From: Anisus vortex
Lineage: Eukaryota > Mollusca > Gastropoda > Planorbidae
Length of the DNA: 64,000 nucleotides
Direction of reading: 5' to 3'
Assembly: GCA_949126835.1 (NCBI GenBank)
Contig: OX421507.1
Location: 8,460,121 to 8,524,120, forward strand
The translations under genes and the position numbers were made by a program. Under the pieces are notes generated by a model. It saw only the letters and a list, made by a program, of their open reading frames with translations, was not told the origin of the DNA and ran no database searches. Shown one piece after another: positions 44,289 through 57,300 of the stretch (position 1 is the stretch's first letter; every line of letters begins with the position of its first letter).

Positions 44289-45183
44289 TTCATTATACCT
44301 ACCTACCTAATACTACCTATATATGTATATATATATGTAGTCACAATGGTATAATATGTTGCTAATTAACTCAAGGAAAATTAAGATTAAAGTAAGGCTA
44401 GTGCCTTGACCAACAAAGACCATAAAGGATAAAAACAGTGTTTTTAGTTTACATGTTACAACATCATTTGATTGTTCACATCATTTTCCCCTAATTCAAG
44501 AGTAAGAACTGATGCCAAATACTACAGCTGAACAAGGTTTAAATAACATTCATGAATAAATACATTAATACATCTATTATATACACGTTATATTATATAC
44601 ATGTACAACTGGTTTAGAACAAAAAGATTAAGGTTTACAGTATTTTTTTAACTTTCTAAACATTTAGAAGATTTAGACACCATGGTTTATACTGGAACAC
44701 CAAAAGTTCTTTAAATGAAAGTGATATCGCTGCTATCATGAACAGTACAAGGCAGTGATTATTTTAATATAACTAGTTTACAATTTTTTAAAAATTAATC
44801 CAACTATTTTTCACACTGTTTGAAATGTATCTGCATGAAATTAATGTCACTGTTAAGTTTTGTTTGCAACAGAAAAGTTTTCAAAAATTGTACAATCTGT
44901 CTAATTTTAGAAAATGTTCAATATTTTTTTAAGACTTTGAAAACACTGTCACTTGGACAAACCACAGTCAAATAATATGGTATAACAAACAGTTTTAATG
45001 CCAATCTCTTCAAACTGATTTTCAGTTCCCTGCTAGTCAACTTGCTTGCTGGCTTTGCCCCGCGGTCAGCACAAGTATCCTTGTCTCTTGACAAACACGA
45101 GACATGTCTCCTTTCAAACATGAAGCCCAGTGGAGATGACCAATAACACCTTAAAACTCAAATACTAACCGAACTATCAACCT
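44289..45183. other. Region 3' of the helicase stop
   Basis: No gene seen; AT-rich. It probably includes the 3' UTR of the DHX36-like gene on the minus strand. Confidence 0.4.
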
Positions 45184-45369
45184 TCAGGGTTTGGTTCCAA
45201 TACTTCCTCCCAACTTGCTTCCGAATCGGGCATACCCCTTTTCCTCCCCTGCAATGAGGTCGACTATGGCCAGCATCAGGGCCCCCTCTGGTTTGGACTC
45301 GTCCCACACCGTGGGCCCGGGACGGGTGATCTTTGTATTCAGCAGTTTATCCAGCTGAAGTCTTAGATC
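45184..45369 (-). CDS. DHX36: DHX36-like last exon
   Basis: [35 protein letters not shown], ends IGTKP and TGA. Confidence 0.9.
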   Translation of the reverse strand, partial: DLRLQLDKLLNTKITRPGPTVWDESKPEGALMLAIVDLIAGEEKGYARFGSKLGGSIGTKP

Positions 45370-48300
45370 CTGGTGTGTCAAGAAACATACAGCATTTAAA
45401 AATAATAAAATTATGTTACTGTATCATCTTTTTAGGGTATATAAAAGTAGATTTTTAAGAAAAATTACACATATTCAGAAGAATTTATAAGTCAAGAACC
45501 CCTGTAGTACTGATTTGAACCCACAGGGTCTGTGAAGCAGCATTTGCAAGTTTCTGTGACCATGGTATAACAGGGGATTGTGTGGCAAGCACAAAACTAT
45601 GCTGCTGCCTTTACTTAACCCAACTAATGCCAAGTAGATTCATGGAAACCCTCAAGACCCGGGGGAAAACAACCCAGGATTCAAATCTGGATCCTTTGGT
45701 GCACCAGTCACCAGACTACTGTAAAAGTAAAGTAAAGTACCCGTCAGACCATATTGATCACCAGTTTCCGTGGCCACGGCATACTAGGTGATTGTGTGGC
45801 CAGCACTATGCACAGCAGCCTTTACTTTACCCCAACTAAGGTCAGGTACCCATCAGAGCTGGGTAGACTCAGGGACACCCTCAAATCCTGGGAAAAAATC
45901 CTAGCCTGCACCAGGATTCGAACCCAGAACCCTTGGATCGCCAGTCGAACGCGCTTCCGCTCGGCTACCATGCCCCATACATTTTCAGAGTGTCTAGCAT
46001 AAACCGCAGTTACCTTCCTGCTTACCGACCTCAATACTGGAGTCAACAGGGGACTCCGTAGTATAGTGGAAGTGCAACTGATTTCCATTCTCTAGGACTT
46101 TTGGGGTTTGAGCAGGGAAAAATATCTGGAAGGTTAGTCCATTGTCTACCGAGCTCTAATGAGTACCCAGCACTAGTCCATTGTCTACCGAGCTCTAATG
46201 AGTACCCAGCACTAGTCCATTGTCTAGCGAGCTCTAATGAGTACCCAGCACTAGTCCATTGTCTAGCGAGCTCTAATGAGTACCCAGCACTAGTCCATTG
46301 TCTAGCGAGCTCTAATGAGTCCATTGTCTACCAAGCTCTAATGAGTACCCAGCACTAGTCCATTGTCTAGCAAGCTCTAATGAGTCCATTGTCTACCAAG
46401 CTCTAATGAGTACCCAGCACTAGTCCATTGTCTAGCGAGCTCTAATGAGTACCCAGCACTAGTCCATTGTCTAGCAAGCTCTAATGAGTACCCAGTACTA
46501 GTCCATTGTCTAGCCAGCTCTAATGAGTACCCAGCACTAGTCCATTGTCTAGCAAGCTCTAATGAGTACCCAGCACTAGTTGCAGAAAGTAAAGGCAGCT
46601 GGGCTTTGTGCATGGCCAAGACAGGTAAACTGGTGAACGCTGCTTCATTTCGGCCCTTTGGACTAACATGGCTTGAAAGGTCAAAGCTTTTAAACACAAG
46701 TTAACACCAAACAGTTAACAACGCACATTCCTGTGAAGATAACTACATACCTTCACAAGTTGAGCAGTGGACGCTGAAGCCCTGAACTTTATCCAGTCAT
46801 CCACGGATACCAATTCTTGTCCATTGGCCTAAAAAATAAAGTGAAGCTTAAGTTATATACTTATGTGCAAAACTATTTGAGCTTTTAGTTTGACAAAATT
46901 TTTCTAAACAATAAAATACACACAAATTGTTTTCATTTTAAGCTACATGCTATGTAAAAAAAAAACGTGTTAACCTTTAGAATTTGAATATCTCCACCAA
47001 AAAAGAGCAGAGGGTAAGGGGAGACCATAGTACTGTCATGAATATACACCTGGAAATGAGAAACGGATAGTGAAGATAAAACATTTTGTTAAAATGTTTT
47101 TTGCTTTATTTTATATGCCAGCAACTTGCAGGTAGAGGACACCACAGAATGAATATAGAACCGAATGTGCAATGACTTTTTTTTCTTCTGTTTCCGGAAG
47201 TAATACAGATACCATACTGTTTAGGCTTAGCGGACCTGGTTACACTATATATTTATGCTTTTTTACAATGTCTTTTTCATCAAATCTACAATTTCGAACA
47301 CCCAAAGCTAATGTTTCAGGCAAAAGATACAAAGACTGTTGTGTAATAAACTGCAACAATGATGCGAAAACGATTGATTATCGTACAAATAAGCATGTCA
47401 AACTACATGGCTTTCCTGACCCTGTAAACAACGGTAAGTTGTAACCTCATATTACTTAATATTAGTAGCCTTGCTTTAGTCCTAAGCTTGCCAAGACTAG
47501 GTATCAGTAATAAATAATCCTTTCTCATTTTACTATAGTAGTGTCTCTAGTGACCGCTGCCTTGAGTCAAAAGAAAATGGCGGAAGCTGAGCTTCACTGT
47601 TAATGACTAAGCATATAGGGATTGCGCATTCAGTTCTATACCTATTTTGTGGAGCACACTGATCTATTTGCACTGAGCTATATATAAATAAACTGGACTG
47701 AGCTCTGTTGCCAATAAACGACTGGAAGAAAAAGTGCCATCTTGTGTTGACAGATGTAAATTAAGCAATCAGCACTGATCTATGTGAGATTGTACGATTC
47801 ACCACATTGACAATTTGCACAAGGAAGGTGTCAAAAACACCTGGTTTTTACCTTTGTGGTCTTTAGCTTGTAGTAATACACCATCCAAACACTTTCAAAA
47901 TATGACTGTCTTGCATTGACCGACTTTGGGTGAGCAGTGACTTTTGATTTATCTTTTATGAGCATCGCTACAGACCTTAAAAAATAAAATAAAATTAATA
48001 AACAATAAAAACCACTCAGTGAATAAAGTGTAACGGCTTGATCTAGGGGTATGGTTAGTAGATTACTTCTTATGGAGTCTCAAGTCAAACACATGGCTTT
48101 TCAATGAACAAAAACTCTTTAATTCAGTAAAAACAAGTACAAAACCAACTGGAACACAACTGCACAGCACGACGACTTAAAAAGTAAGCCAAAAAAAAAA
48201 ACCCGTGTCCACTCGTGACACATTTACACACACCCGCCAGTCACTGGCCTCAACCAATGAACGTAGAGGTCAGCTATAAGGGATAGCTGGGTAAAGAGGG

Positions 48301-51300
48301 CAAGGTTCATAACACCCTATTATCCGGGGATAAAAAAAAAATATTTTTGTTAATCTTAAACTAAATATTTTTTTTTTTTATACAAATATCTCAAGGTACA
48401 GGAACAAAAGTATGTGACAATAATAGGGGTAAAATTTAGGAGAACATAAGGAAGAAAGTGTGACATTATTAATTAACCACAGCAGTGTAAGTATAACGCA
48501 CAACACTGACAACAGCATAATAGTAGAATTAATTAAACAAAAAGAGAAAAACCCAACTTAACATAAACCATTTAGGTCAAAATAAAAGGGCATAACTTTA
48601 GAAGTTATCAGTATTCTCCCTTGTCATTGTACAATAATAAATTTGGTGAAGCGTGAAAAAACAATTTTTTTTTATACACACTGAAAATGACCAAGGTCAA
48701 AACAAAATGGGAAAAAATTAAAATACAGTAATACATTGTTCAGATTAACTCTGACAAGACAAGAAATATCGTAGTTTTTCTAATGTACCAAAAAAACCAC
48801 ATTCAATTAATGATTTAGATGCAAGATAAATATTCTTAACCTTAAGACAAAACGTATTTCAGATACTCAAAAAAAAAAAAAATTGAAACCTATTTTATCA
48901 GGCTTTAGATTAAATACATGTTATTCAAAAATAAGAAATAAAAATACATACATAAATTGAATTCAGGGAAACGTAGATAAAAAAAAATGACATGAAAAGT
49001 TAATTGTTTATCCTATCTCTCGGGATAACTGGTCCGCCACCCTATTGTCCTTTCCTCGGATATAAAGGATTCTTAGGTTGTAAGATTGAAGAAACAAACT
49101 CCATCGAACCAAACGTTGGTTAGTCTTTAACTTTTCCAAGCATTTAATGGGGTTGTGATCTGTATAGATAACAATGTCATGAGGTGAGCCAGTTATGTAA
49201 TAATCAAACTGCTTTAGCGCGATGATAATTGCCAACATCTCTTTTTCTATTGTACTAAAATTTCGTTCAGAGGGGCTAAATTTTTTTGAATGATAGGCGA
49301 TTGGATGCTCTACATTGTTTTGGTCAATCTGAAACAACACTGACCCAGTACCGACGTCACTGGAGTCAGTGGCAATACAGAACGGTTCGGTGAACTTGGG
49401 GGTAGTTAGTACAGGTGGGTTGCACACAAGGCTTTTTAGCTGGTTGAACGACTCAGTGCACTCCTCGGTCCACTTAAAGGGAACGTTTTTTTTCAATAAC
49501 TCCGTTAAAGGATATGCCACAGAAGAGAAATTAGGGCAGAACTTTCTATAGAACCCGACCATACCTAGATAACTACGAACTTGTTTCCTACAAGATGGAA
49601 TAGGAATTTGGTGTATTGCAGAAATTTTCACATCCAAGGGTTTAATGCAACCACTACCAACAACGTGACCCAGATAGTCAACTGTAGCTTGTCCAAAACT
49701 ACTTTTAGTTAGGTTTACCGTGAGATTGGCTTCAGCTAGTTTAGAGAATAACTGTCTTAGTTGTTGTGCATGGGTGGCAAAACTCTGGCTATAGATCACA
49801 ATGTCGTCCAGATATGCATCACAGCAAGGGATGTCCCCAATAATGGTGTTTATTAAACGCTGAAACGTAGCTGGGGCGTTCTTCATGCCGAAGGGCATCA
49901 CCTTGTACTTAAATAAACCAAGAGGGGCGGCAAAGGATGAAATTTCTTGAGCTCTAAGAGAGAGGGGTACTTGAAAATAACCCGATAAGAGGTCGATCTT
50001 TGTGACAAATTTGGCATCACCGACTCGGTCTATTAAGTCATCTATTCTTGCAAGGGGATAGCAATCAGTTTTAGTTACTGCATTTAGCTTGCGGTAATCA
50101 GTACAAAAGCGGGCAGTTTTATCTGCTTTTGGAACTATGAGACATGGTGAACTCCAATCGCTACAGCTTTGGGTGATGATATCATTATCTAACATGTATT
50201 GGATCTCTTTCTGAATAATAGCTAACTGGTTAGGGTTAACTCTATACGGGTGTTGTTTTATGGGAGAAACATTCTCATTCAAAATGACATCATGTTCTAT
50301 CAAGTGTGTTCTAGTAGGAACATCATTGAATAACATAGGGTATTCTAGAATAATGGACTTGATGACATTACTTTCTGACATTTTTAAATGTTTTAGTTTT
50401 TCATCAATGTTATCAAGCACAGTGGAGTTTTTTAGTTTACACCCACTAAATTTATGGTCAATTTCACAGTGTTGTTCATCAGGCTCAACAACAATAGGTG
50501 ACATGGGGTGAGTTGGAGGGGAATGTTTACCTTCTACCGTATCCCTACCCACATAAGGTTTGATCATGTAGTTGACCTCACTGACCTTTGAATCTACTTC
50601 GTATGGACCGAAGTATTTAGCAGAAAGGGGGTGAGTGTTGGTGGGGAGAAATAACAACACTTTTTCCCCTGGCGCAAATGTGCGAACTCGTGATTTTTTT
50701 TCAAAAACAGTTTTCATTTTGCGCTGGGCTTGTTTTACATTGTCTCTAGCAAATACAAAAGAATCGAACAAACGATTTTTAGACTTATCTACACAGTCAA
50801 TGAGTCCTCTTGTCTCGGTTTGTTCATCTGTCCAGGCTTCTTTAAGCAGTTTTAATGGACCTCTGACGGTGTGTCCAAAAACCAACTCGAATGGACTAAA
50901 GCCCAGGGACTCTTGTATCGCTTCACGGGCAGCAAAGAGCACATATGGCACTCCTTTGTTCCAATCTTTCTGATGGTCATGGCAATAAGTTTTTAACATC
51001 GTCTTTAATGTTTGGTGGAAACGCTCTAGCGCTCCCTGGCTTTCTGGGTGGTATGCCGTTGACATTCTATGCTGTATCTTCAATCGATCTAGAACTTGTT
51101 AAAAAAGTTTGGAAGTAAAGTTGGTTCCTTGGTCGGTTTGCACCGATTTGGGTAGGCCATACCGGGTGAAAAACTCGGTTAACGCCTCTGCTATTTTCTC
51201 TGCGTTGATACTGCGAAGGGGCACCGCTTCTGGATACCTAGTTGCGGTACACATCATAGTCAGCAAGTATTTGTGACCTGATTTAGATTTGGGAAGGGGT

Positions 51301-54300
51301 CCCACGCAGTCGATGATAATATGCGAGAAAGGTTCGCCAAAAGCAGGGATGGGCAGTAGTGGCGCAACTGGTATTGTCCTGTTTGGCTTGCCTATGAGTT
51401 GACATGATTCGCACGATTTATAGTAGGCGGTGACGTCACGTTTCAACCCAGGCCAATAAAAGTGGGGCAATATGCGTTGATATGTTTTGTTTATCCCCAA
51501 ATGACCCGAAAAGGGCGAGTCATGCGCTACCTCAAGAATGTCTGTTCGGTACCTCACCGGAACCACGATTTGCTCCACCATTCTCCAGTTATCCTCTGGC
51601 GCAGCATCCCGAGGTCTCCAACTCCTCATCAGCATTCCACCACGTACAAAATATTGCACAGGGCCATCTCTGACGTCAGACTCAGCCACAACACTCTCAC
51701 GCAGCTTTTCCAGCTCTGTATCTTTCTGTTGTTCTTGGATTAGTTGCTGCCTAGGAGATAACTTATCTCCTCCATTGTCTACAGGTGGTTCTACCAACAT
51801 GGAAAAGAAGGTAGCTTCCAAGTCGATTTCGATCCGAGTATTGTCATTTTTGGCTGGTCCTCCAGGCGTCTTGTCCCTATTGTCTTTTTGATTCATGCCT
51901 CGGGTGATGGCATAAATAGGGTACAGTTCAGTATCTTCTACTTCTGTATTGTTGACTTCAGAATTTTGAGTCACAATCAGTTCAGGCTTTACACAGCCTT
52001 TTGCTAAGCCATTTCCAATTATGACAGAGATTCCGTCAAATGGAAGTGTAGGTTTATCTCCTACAATCACTGGACCGGAAATAAGTTCGGACTTAAGATG
52101 AATGCGTTGAAGCGGAACTTCCACATGTCCCATCTCAGTGCCTTTGATTAGTACCTTTTGTCCAGTATATGTTTGTTCAGAGAGTGATAATTTACCCTCT
52201 AGACTCAGGGACATAGTTTCACCGGTATCCTTTAGGATTTTAACTGGTTTTTGTAGCTTAGTTTTATCTTCAGATGTAAATGGCGAAAATTCGTCAAGAG
52301 TTGAAGTTTCTATCTTCTCTTCAAATGAAGTTTCTATCTTCTTTTCAAATGAAGTTTCTATCTTCTTATCAGCACACTGGTTTACCTTACCAGGTTCTAC
52401 CTTTGTAGTGATTTCTCTATTATCTGAGATCGATATGTAGCCTTTAGATATAAAAGGGGACAATTCTTTAATTGGAGAACTTTCTAAGTTATTTTTCTTT
52501 CCTTCATCAGCACACTGGATAACCTTGCACGTTTCTACCTTTGTATTAGGCTGACGACAGTAGGCTCCCATTTCGTGTTCTGTTTGCTGTGAATCTTTTA
52601 TGTCGCCTTTAGTTATATAAGGTGACAATTCTTTCATTGATGAACTTTCTGAGTTATTTTTATTTCCTTCATCAGCACACTGGATAACCTTGCACGTTTC
52701 TACCTTTGTATTAGGCTGACGATAGTAGGCTTCCATTTCGTGTTCTGTTTGCTGTGAATCTTTTGTGTCGCCTTTAGATATATAAGGTGACAATTCTTTC
52801 ATTGGTGAACTTTCTGATTTACTTTCCTTTCCTTCATCAGCACACTGGATAACCTTACACGTTTCTACCTTTGTATTAGGCTGACGATAGTAGGCTTCCA
52901 TCACGTGTTCTGTTTGCTGTGAATCTTTTCTTTTTCCCATAAACCAACAGTCTTCTAGTGTGTGACCTAGTTTATCACAGTTCTTACACACAGGCTTTGG
53001 CTTTGGCTGACCTTCAATCATATCATAAGCTCCCATTTTATGTTCTGAGTGCTTTGAAACTTTCTTTTTCAGAAACCAACAATCTTTTCGTGCGTGACCG
53101 ATTTTATTACAATTTTGACACGCAGGCTGTAGTGTTATACTTTCACTTATCTCAGAAGCTCCGATTTCTTTGTTTGGTTGTTTTAAACCTTTCTTGTTTA
53201 TTAACCAGCAGTCTCCTCGTGCGTGACCTACTTTTTTACAATGTTGACAAACGATTTGTTGAGATGTCTCAGTGAGTTTTTTCTGCTGGGTATTTAGGTC
53301 GTCGGCGTTCTCTATTGTGGGTTTTCTAAACATCTTTCCATGACTTTTTGGTACAGATTCGTATCTTCTAATGATGGCCTCTTTGATATATTGGTAATCA
53401 TCAAACTCTTCGTCTTTCAATAAAACTATGACCTCTCGTGCTTTGCGGTTAGCGACTTTAGTGAGTGCTTGTCTGACGAGTACAGCCCATTTTTCTTTTG
53501 GGAACGGAAAGTCTGTGGCTACTCTTTCAAAACGGTCAAAATACTGGTCAACTGGTTCATTTTCATTGAATTTGGGAACGTATTTTATGTACCTGAAAAG
53601 ATCATTTATTTGAGTCTGTTTAGTAATAGCTTCTTGTTTTATCTGTTGTGCCATTTTTTCTTCCTCTATAGCCAGTTTGGCTAATCTTTCTTCCATTGCT
53701 AGTTTTTCCAACCTCTCCTTACTAGCTAGTTCCATTTTAAATTTTGCTAGTTCAATCTTGGCTAACTCCAGTTGAATATTACTCGGTGACTCCATTATTA
53801 TGTAATGTTAATGTTACTCACAGTTTTTCCAGACTACTGCATCAACTGCTTTTCGGACGAGATCCCAATTGTAACGGCTTGATCTAGGGGTATGGTTAGT
53901 AGATTACTTCTTATGGAGTCTCAAGTCAAACACATGGCTTTTCAATGAACAAAAACTCTTTAATTCAGTAAAAACAAGTACAAAACCAACTGGAACACAA
54001 CTGCACAGCACGACGACTTAAAAAGTAAGCCAAAAAAAAAAACCCGTGTCCACTCGTGACACATTTACACACACCCGCCAGTCACTGGCCTCAACCAATG
54101 AACGTAGAGGTCAGCTATAAGGGATAGCTGGGTAAAGAGGGCAAGGTTCATAACAAAAGTAAACAACAAGGGGAATATTTTCACTTCTTTGATTATGGTA
54201 GGCCTCCGCTTGTGATATTTGCTCAATATTTTTGCATTAATATTGTCCAATTGTGTTGTTTTTGTTTATTGATGGTGATGGAAAAAGACAAAAATCCACA

Positions 54301-57300
54301 ATATCTAATTTTTAACAAATGCGTTTTTTTTCTTCATTGAATTTGATAGTACTTATAAAGGCATATTCTGATATACCGTTGGTTTTGTTTTGAAGTAAGA
54401 CCAAGTCAAATTTGAAACCTTTTTAACCTTTTAAAAAACTTTATGCTCTGCATATTTCAATATCCTGCGATTGTAAGAAAATGAAAATTTTGTCTTACAT
54501 TATTTGGCTAATTACAAGCATGATAAGCTTATAGTTGTAACAGTCCTTGTTAAAATATTAGGTCTAAAACACCAGGCCTTTGGTAAAATTTCCAGACAAT
54601 TAATTTTTCAGAAACGAAAAAAACAAACATCAAAGAGTTCTTCCTCAACTGGAAAAAAAAATTCCTTTTTTTTGTGTGCTTTTAGGCTTGCCCACAAACC
54701 TTGCATTGAGGTAATGAATGGTGGATTTTAGTGTGTGGAACGTTAAGTAAAAGTATCTATAGCACTTACTTATATTTACTACTTGTGGCACTGGGAACTT
54801 TTATAATTTCAGCCACATTTGGATAAAAACCCGCACACAGAACTGCTTTTAACAAACCTAGGTTGTCTGAAAAATGACAGTAATGAAAGAAAAAATGTGT
54901 ATAACATAATTTAGCAGATTAGGACATCAATTTCAATGCAATTCTCAGACTAATTGTCAAAAAGAACAAAAAGATAACTGTTATTGATATAAATTGTGAA
55001 TCCTGATCTCAGACAAACATTACTCCCTCCTCAACCTACCATTACCAACACACTGTACAGTAATAAGGAACAGATAAAAAAAAAATATATAAATATGTTT
55101 GTCTGGCATTGACTGCAAGAAAACATACAGCTCTGCAGATATGTGTGGATATTACAACATGAACAAATACAAAATCTTACTGCTGTTTATATTACTGTTT
55201 GGATGCTTCACATCAGGTGATGCCAGAAAGCCTATATCATAGAGGAGTTGGGCCAACTGTTTCTTCATTTCAAGCAGCATCTATTGATGACACAATAGAA
55301 CATTTCCTAAAAAACATAAGATACTTCACAGGCCATTGTGCTGTTTTGACAATTATGGCCTCTAAACAGTAAGTCATGTTTGCATTATGTATCTTTCTGT
55401 ACTAATCATTTTCACTAACCTAACAGTGGTTAGTGAGAAAAAGGGCATATAAAATGGCATATTATCAAGGTAAATCTGTATTATCACATGAAATGCCCTA
55501 AGTAAGTAACAACCAACACAATGCCATTGTCTTGAAGAGAACTTAAGTTTAAACTAACCTTAAGCAAGTTCTCAGACAAAAAGTGTTCCCAACAGAATGT
55601 CCTGTTCTTACCATGTCTTTTACTCTCTTCCCATCCCTAGTGCAAGAAAAAAAAAGTAATTAAAAAAAAACACAAAAAAAACAGATAAATATTAATATTT
55701 TGCAATAAAAAATAATGTAACATATAAATGTGATTGAAAAAAATATCAATTTATGAAATTAGAAGGGTGAAAGAAAGATAATTATAAAATAAATGTAAGA
55801 AATCTCTCAGAATCAAGAATTTGGAAACATTAAAACTATGAGATGGAATAACTTAGATATTGGATCTTTTTTGTTGACATTAGCAATAAATTGCATAGTA
55901 AACTAACAGAATGGATTTTAAGGAAAAAAAAAATATCCCCATATTAAAGTATTTTCATGTCAAATATATATTCTTTTTATGCATAAAAAAAAAAATCAAA
56001 ACTATAACAAGGATAAGAATTATAATATAGATAGACATTTTATTAGGGAGTAAACTGTGAGTTTGGGCAAAACTTACCCTGAATGCGTTAATTAGCATGA
56101 TATGATCACTTCGGCTTTCACCTGCCAGGTTTTTCCTGACCCCATCTGCTAAGTTCTCTTTTCCCTGAAAATAAATAAGATTACAACATTAAATTTGCTC
56201 TATTAAATTCTATTTATTTACATATTCAAATCAATTTTTTTAAAGAGCACATGAGCAATATGATTCGTTTAATGAGTTGTAACTTTTGCCAAACTTAAAA
56301 TCATTTCCATCAAACCACAAATATGTTTGCACAATTGAAACACAGGGCCACATTTACCAAGGGTATGGTGAAGGCGTCCTTGAAGCTGAGGCTGGCAGCG
56401 ACAGTCAACAAGGGGTCAAGGCAGCAGAACATGGCGCCAAACAAGATCATCTTCCCGGTGTGGGGCTCCATAGGCAGACGAGCAAGGTGGTAGCCCAGGG
56501 GCAGAAGGTTTTCACTGGCATCAAGGGCACTCTTCGAAAGGGAGAAAATGGTGTAAAAATAAAAGCTACAGAGTAATGTTTCATATACAGTCAACATTAA
56601 GTTTAAATCAAAGGTTCAAGTTGACCAGAACTTCTTATTTGAAGAGCTCACAACCTATCCTTTACAACTTCACTTAAATAAAAATTACACCAGCAAGCAA
56701 GAATTAAAAGAAAAATGAAAACCGAACAATGAGAAATACAAATTTTGGCAATAAATATTTTACACATGAAATCCAAAAACCTTGATCAGTCAGTTGTGGA
56801 GCACTGGGGGAAGGGGAGAGAGGTCACAGAATTTATTTTCACCTACACTTGGTACCAATTTCTTTGGAGGCGGGGGTATAAATGGCATCTATGATCTATG
56901 TGACCAACACTTAGGCCCCAGTCAACAACTAATGTTTGACATCCAACAACTTAGACAGGTTTCATTACTACTCAGTAGGTCTCAGTTTCTTTTACCGGGA
57001 TTCAAAGCCAAGATCTTGAGAGTACTAATCAAACATGTCTGTAACTGCTATACCACAATGTTCCAAAAAAGGTGAGTGCCACAACAAGTACTTACCAGTT
57101 CCATCAGAGTCTCAACAGCATGATTGATAGACTCTACTGGTGGATGCTGCATTGCCTTGCTGATGAATGGCACAATCTTACCCAGCTTCAGCAGCTGAAG
57201 AGTATAGAGTTGTTTGTTTTTTTAAATCTATACTTCCTACTTAGATGGAAGATTATTGCGTCCTTAGCCCAAAACAACTGCAGAGCAGCAGGGATTTGGA

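Larger units (their letters stand above)
48029..54155 (-). mobile_element. LTR retrotransposon, Ty3/Gypsy type with Gmr1-like pol order
   Basis: 6127 bp on the minus strand in a DHX36 intron, same sense as the gene. Two 286-bp LTRs, TSD AAAG (48025-48028 and 54156-54159). Gag-pol lies in one frame from 53795 to 49008, broken by a single TAA at 51099-51101. Domain order is gag, zinc knuckles, protease, integrase, RT, RNase H. No envelope frame. About 690 bp of AT-rich non-coding sequence separates pol from the 3' LTR. Confidence 0.95.

Noticed and set aside
46043..46697. Repeat proteins on both strands (13-residue units)
   Set aside because: These frames exist only because the minisatellite unit is 39 bp, a multiple of three.
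47529..47605. Second exon of the THAP-like gene
   Set aside because: An acceptor-like CTATAG and an open frame exist, but the sequence has no THAP ligands and soon stops.
49369..53684. Small + strand frames across the LTR element
   Set aside because: Shadows of the minus-strand gag-pol frame, without their own motifs.
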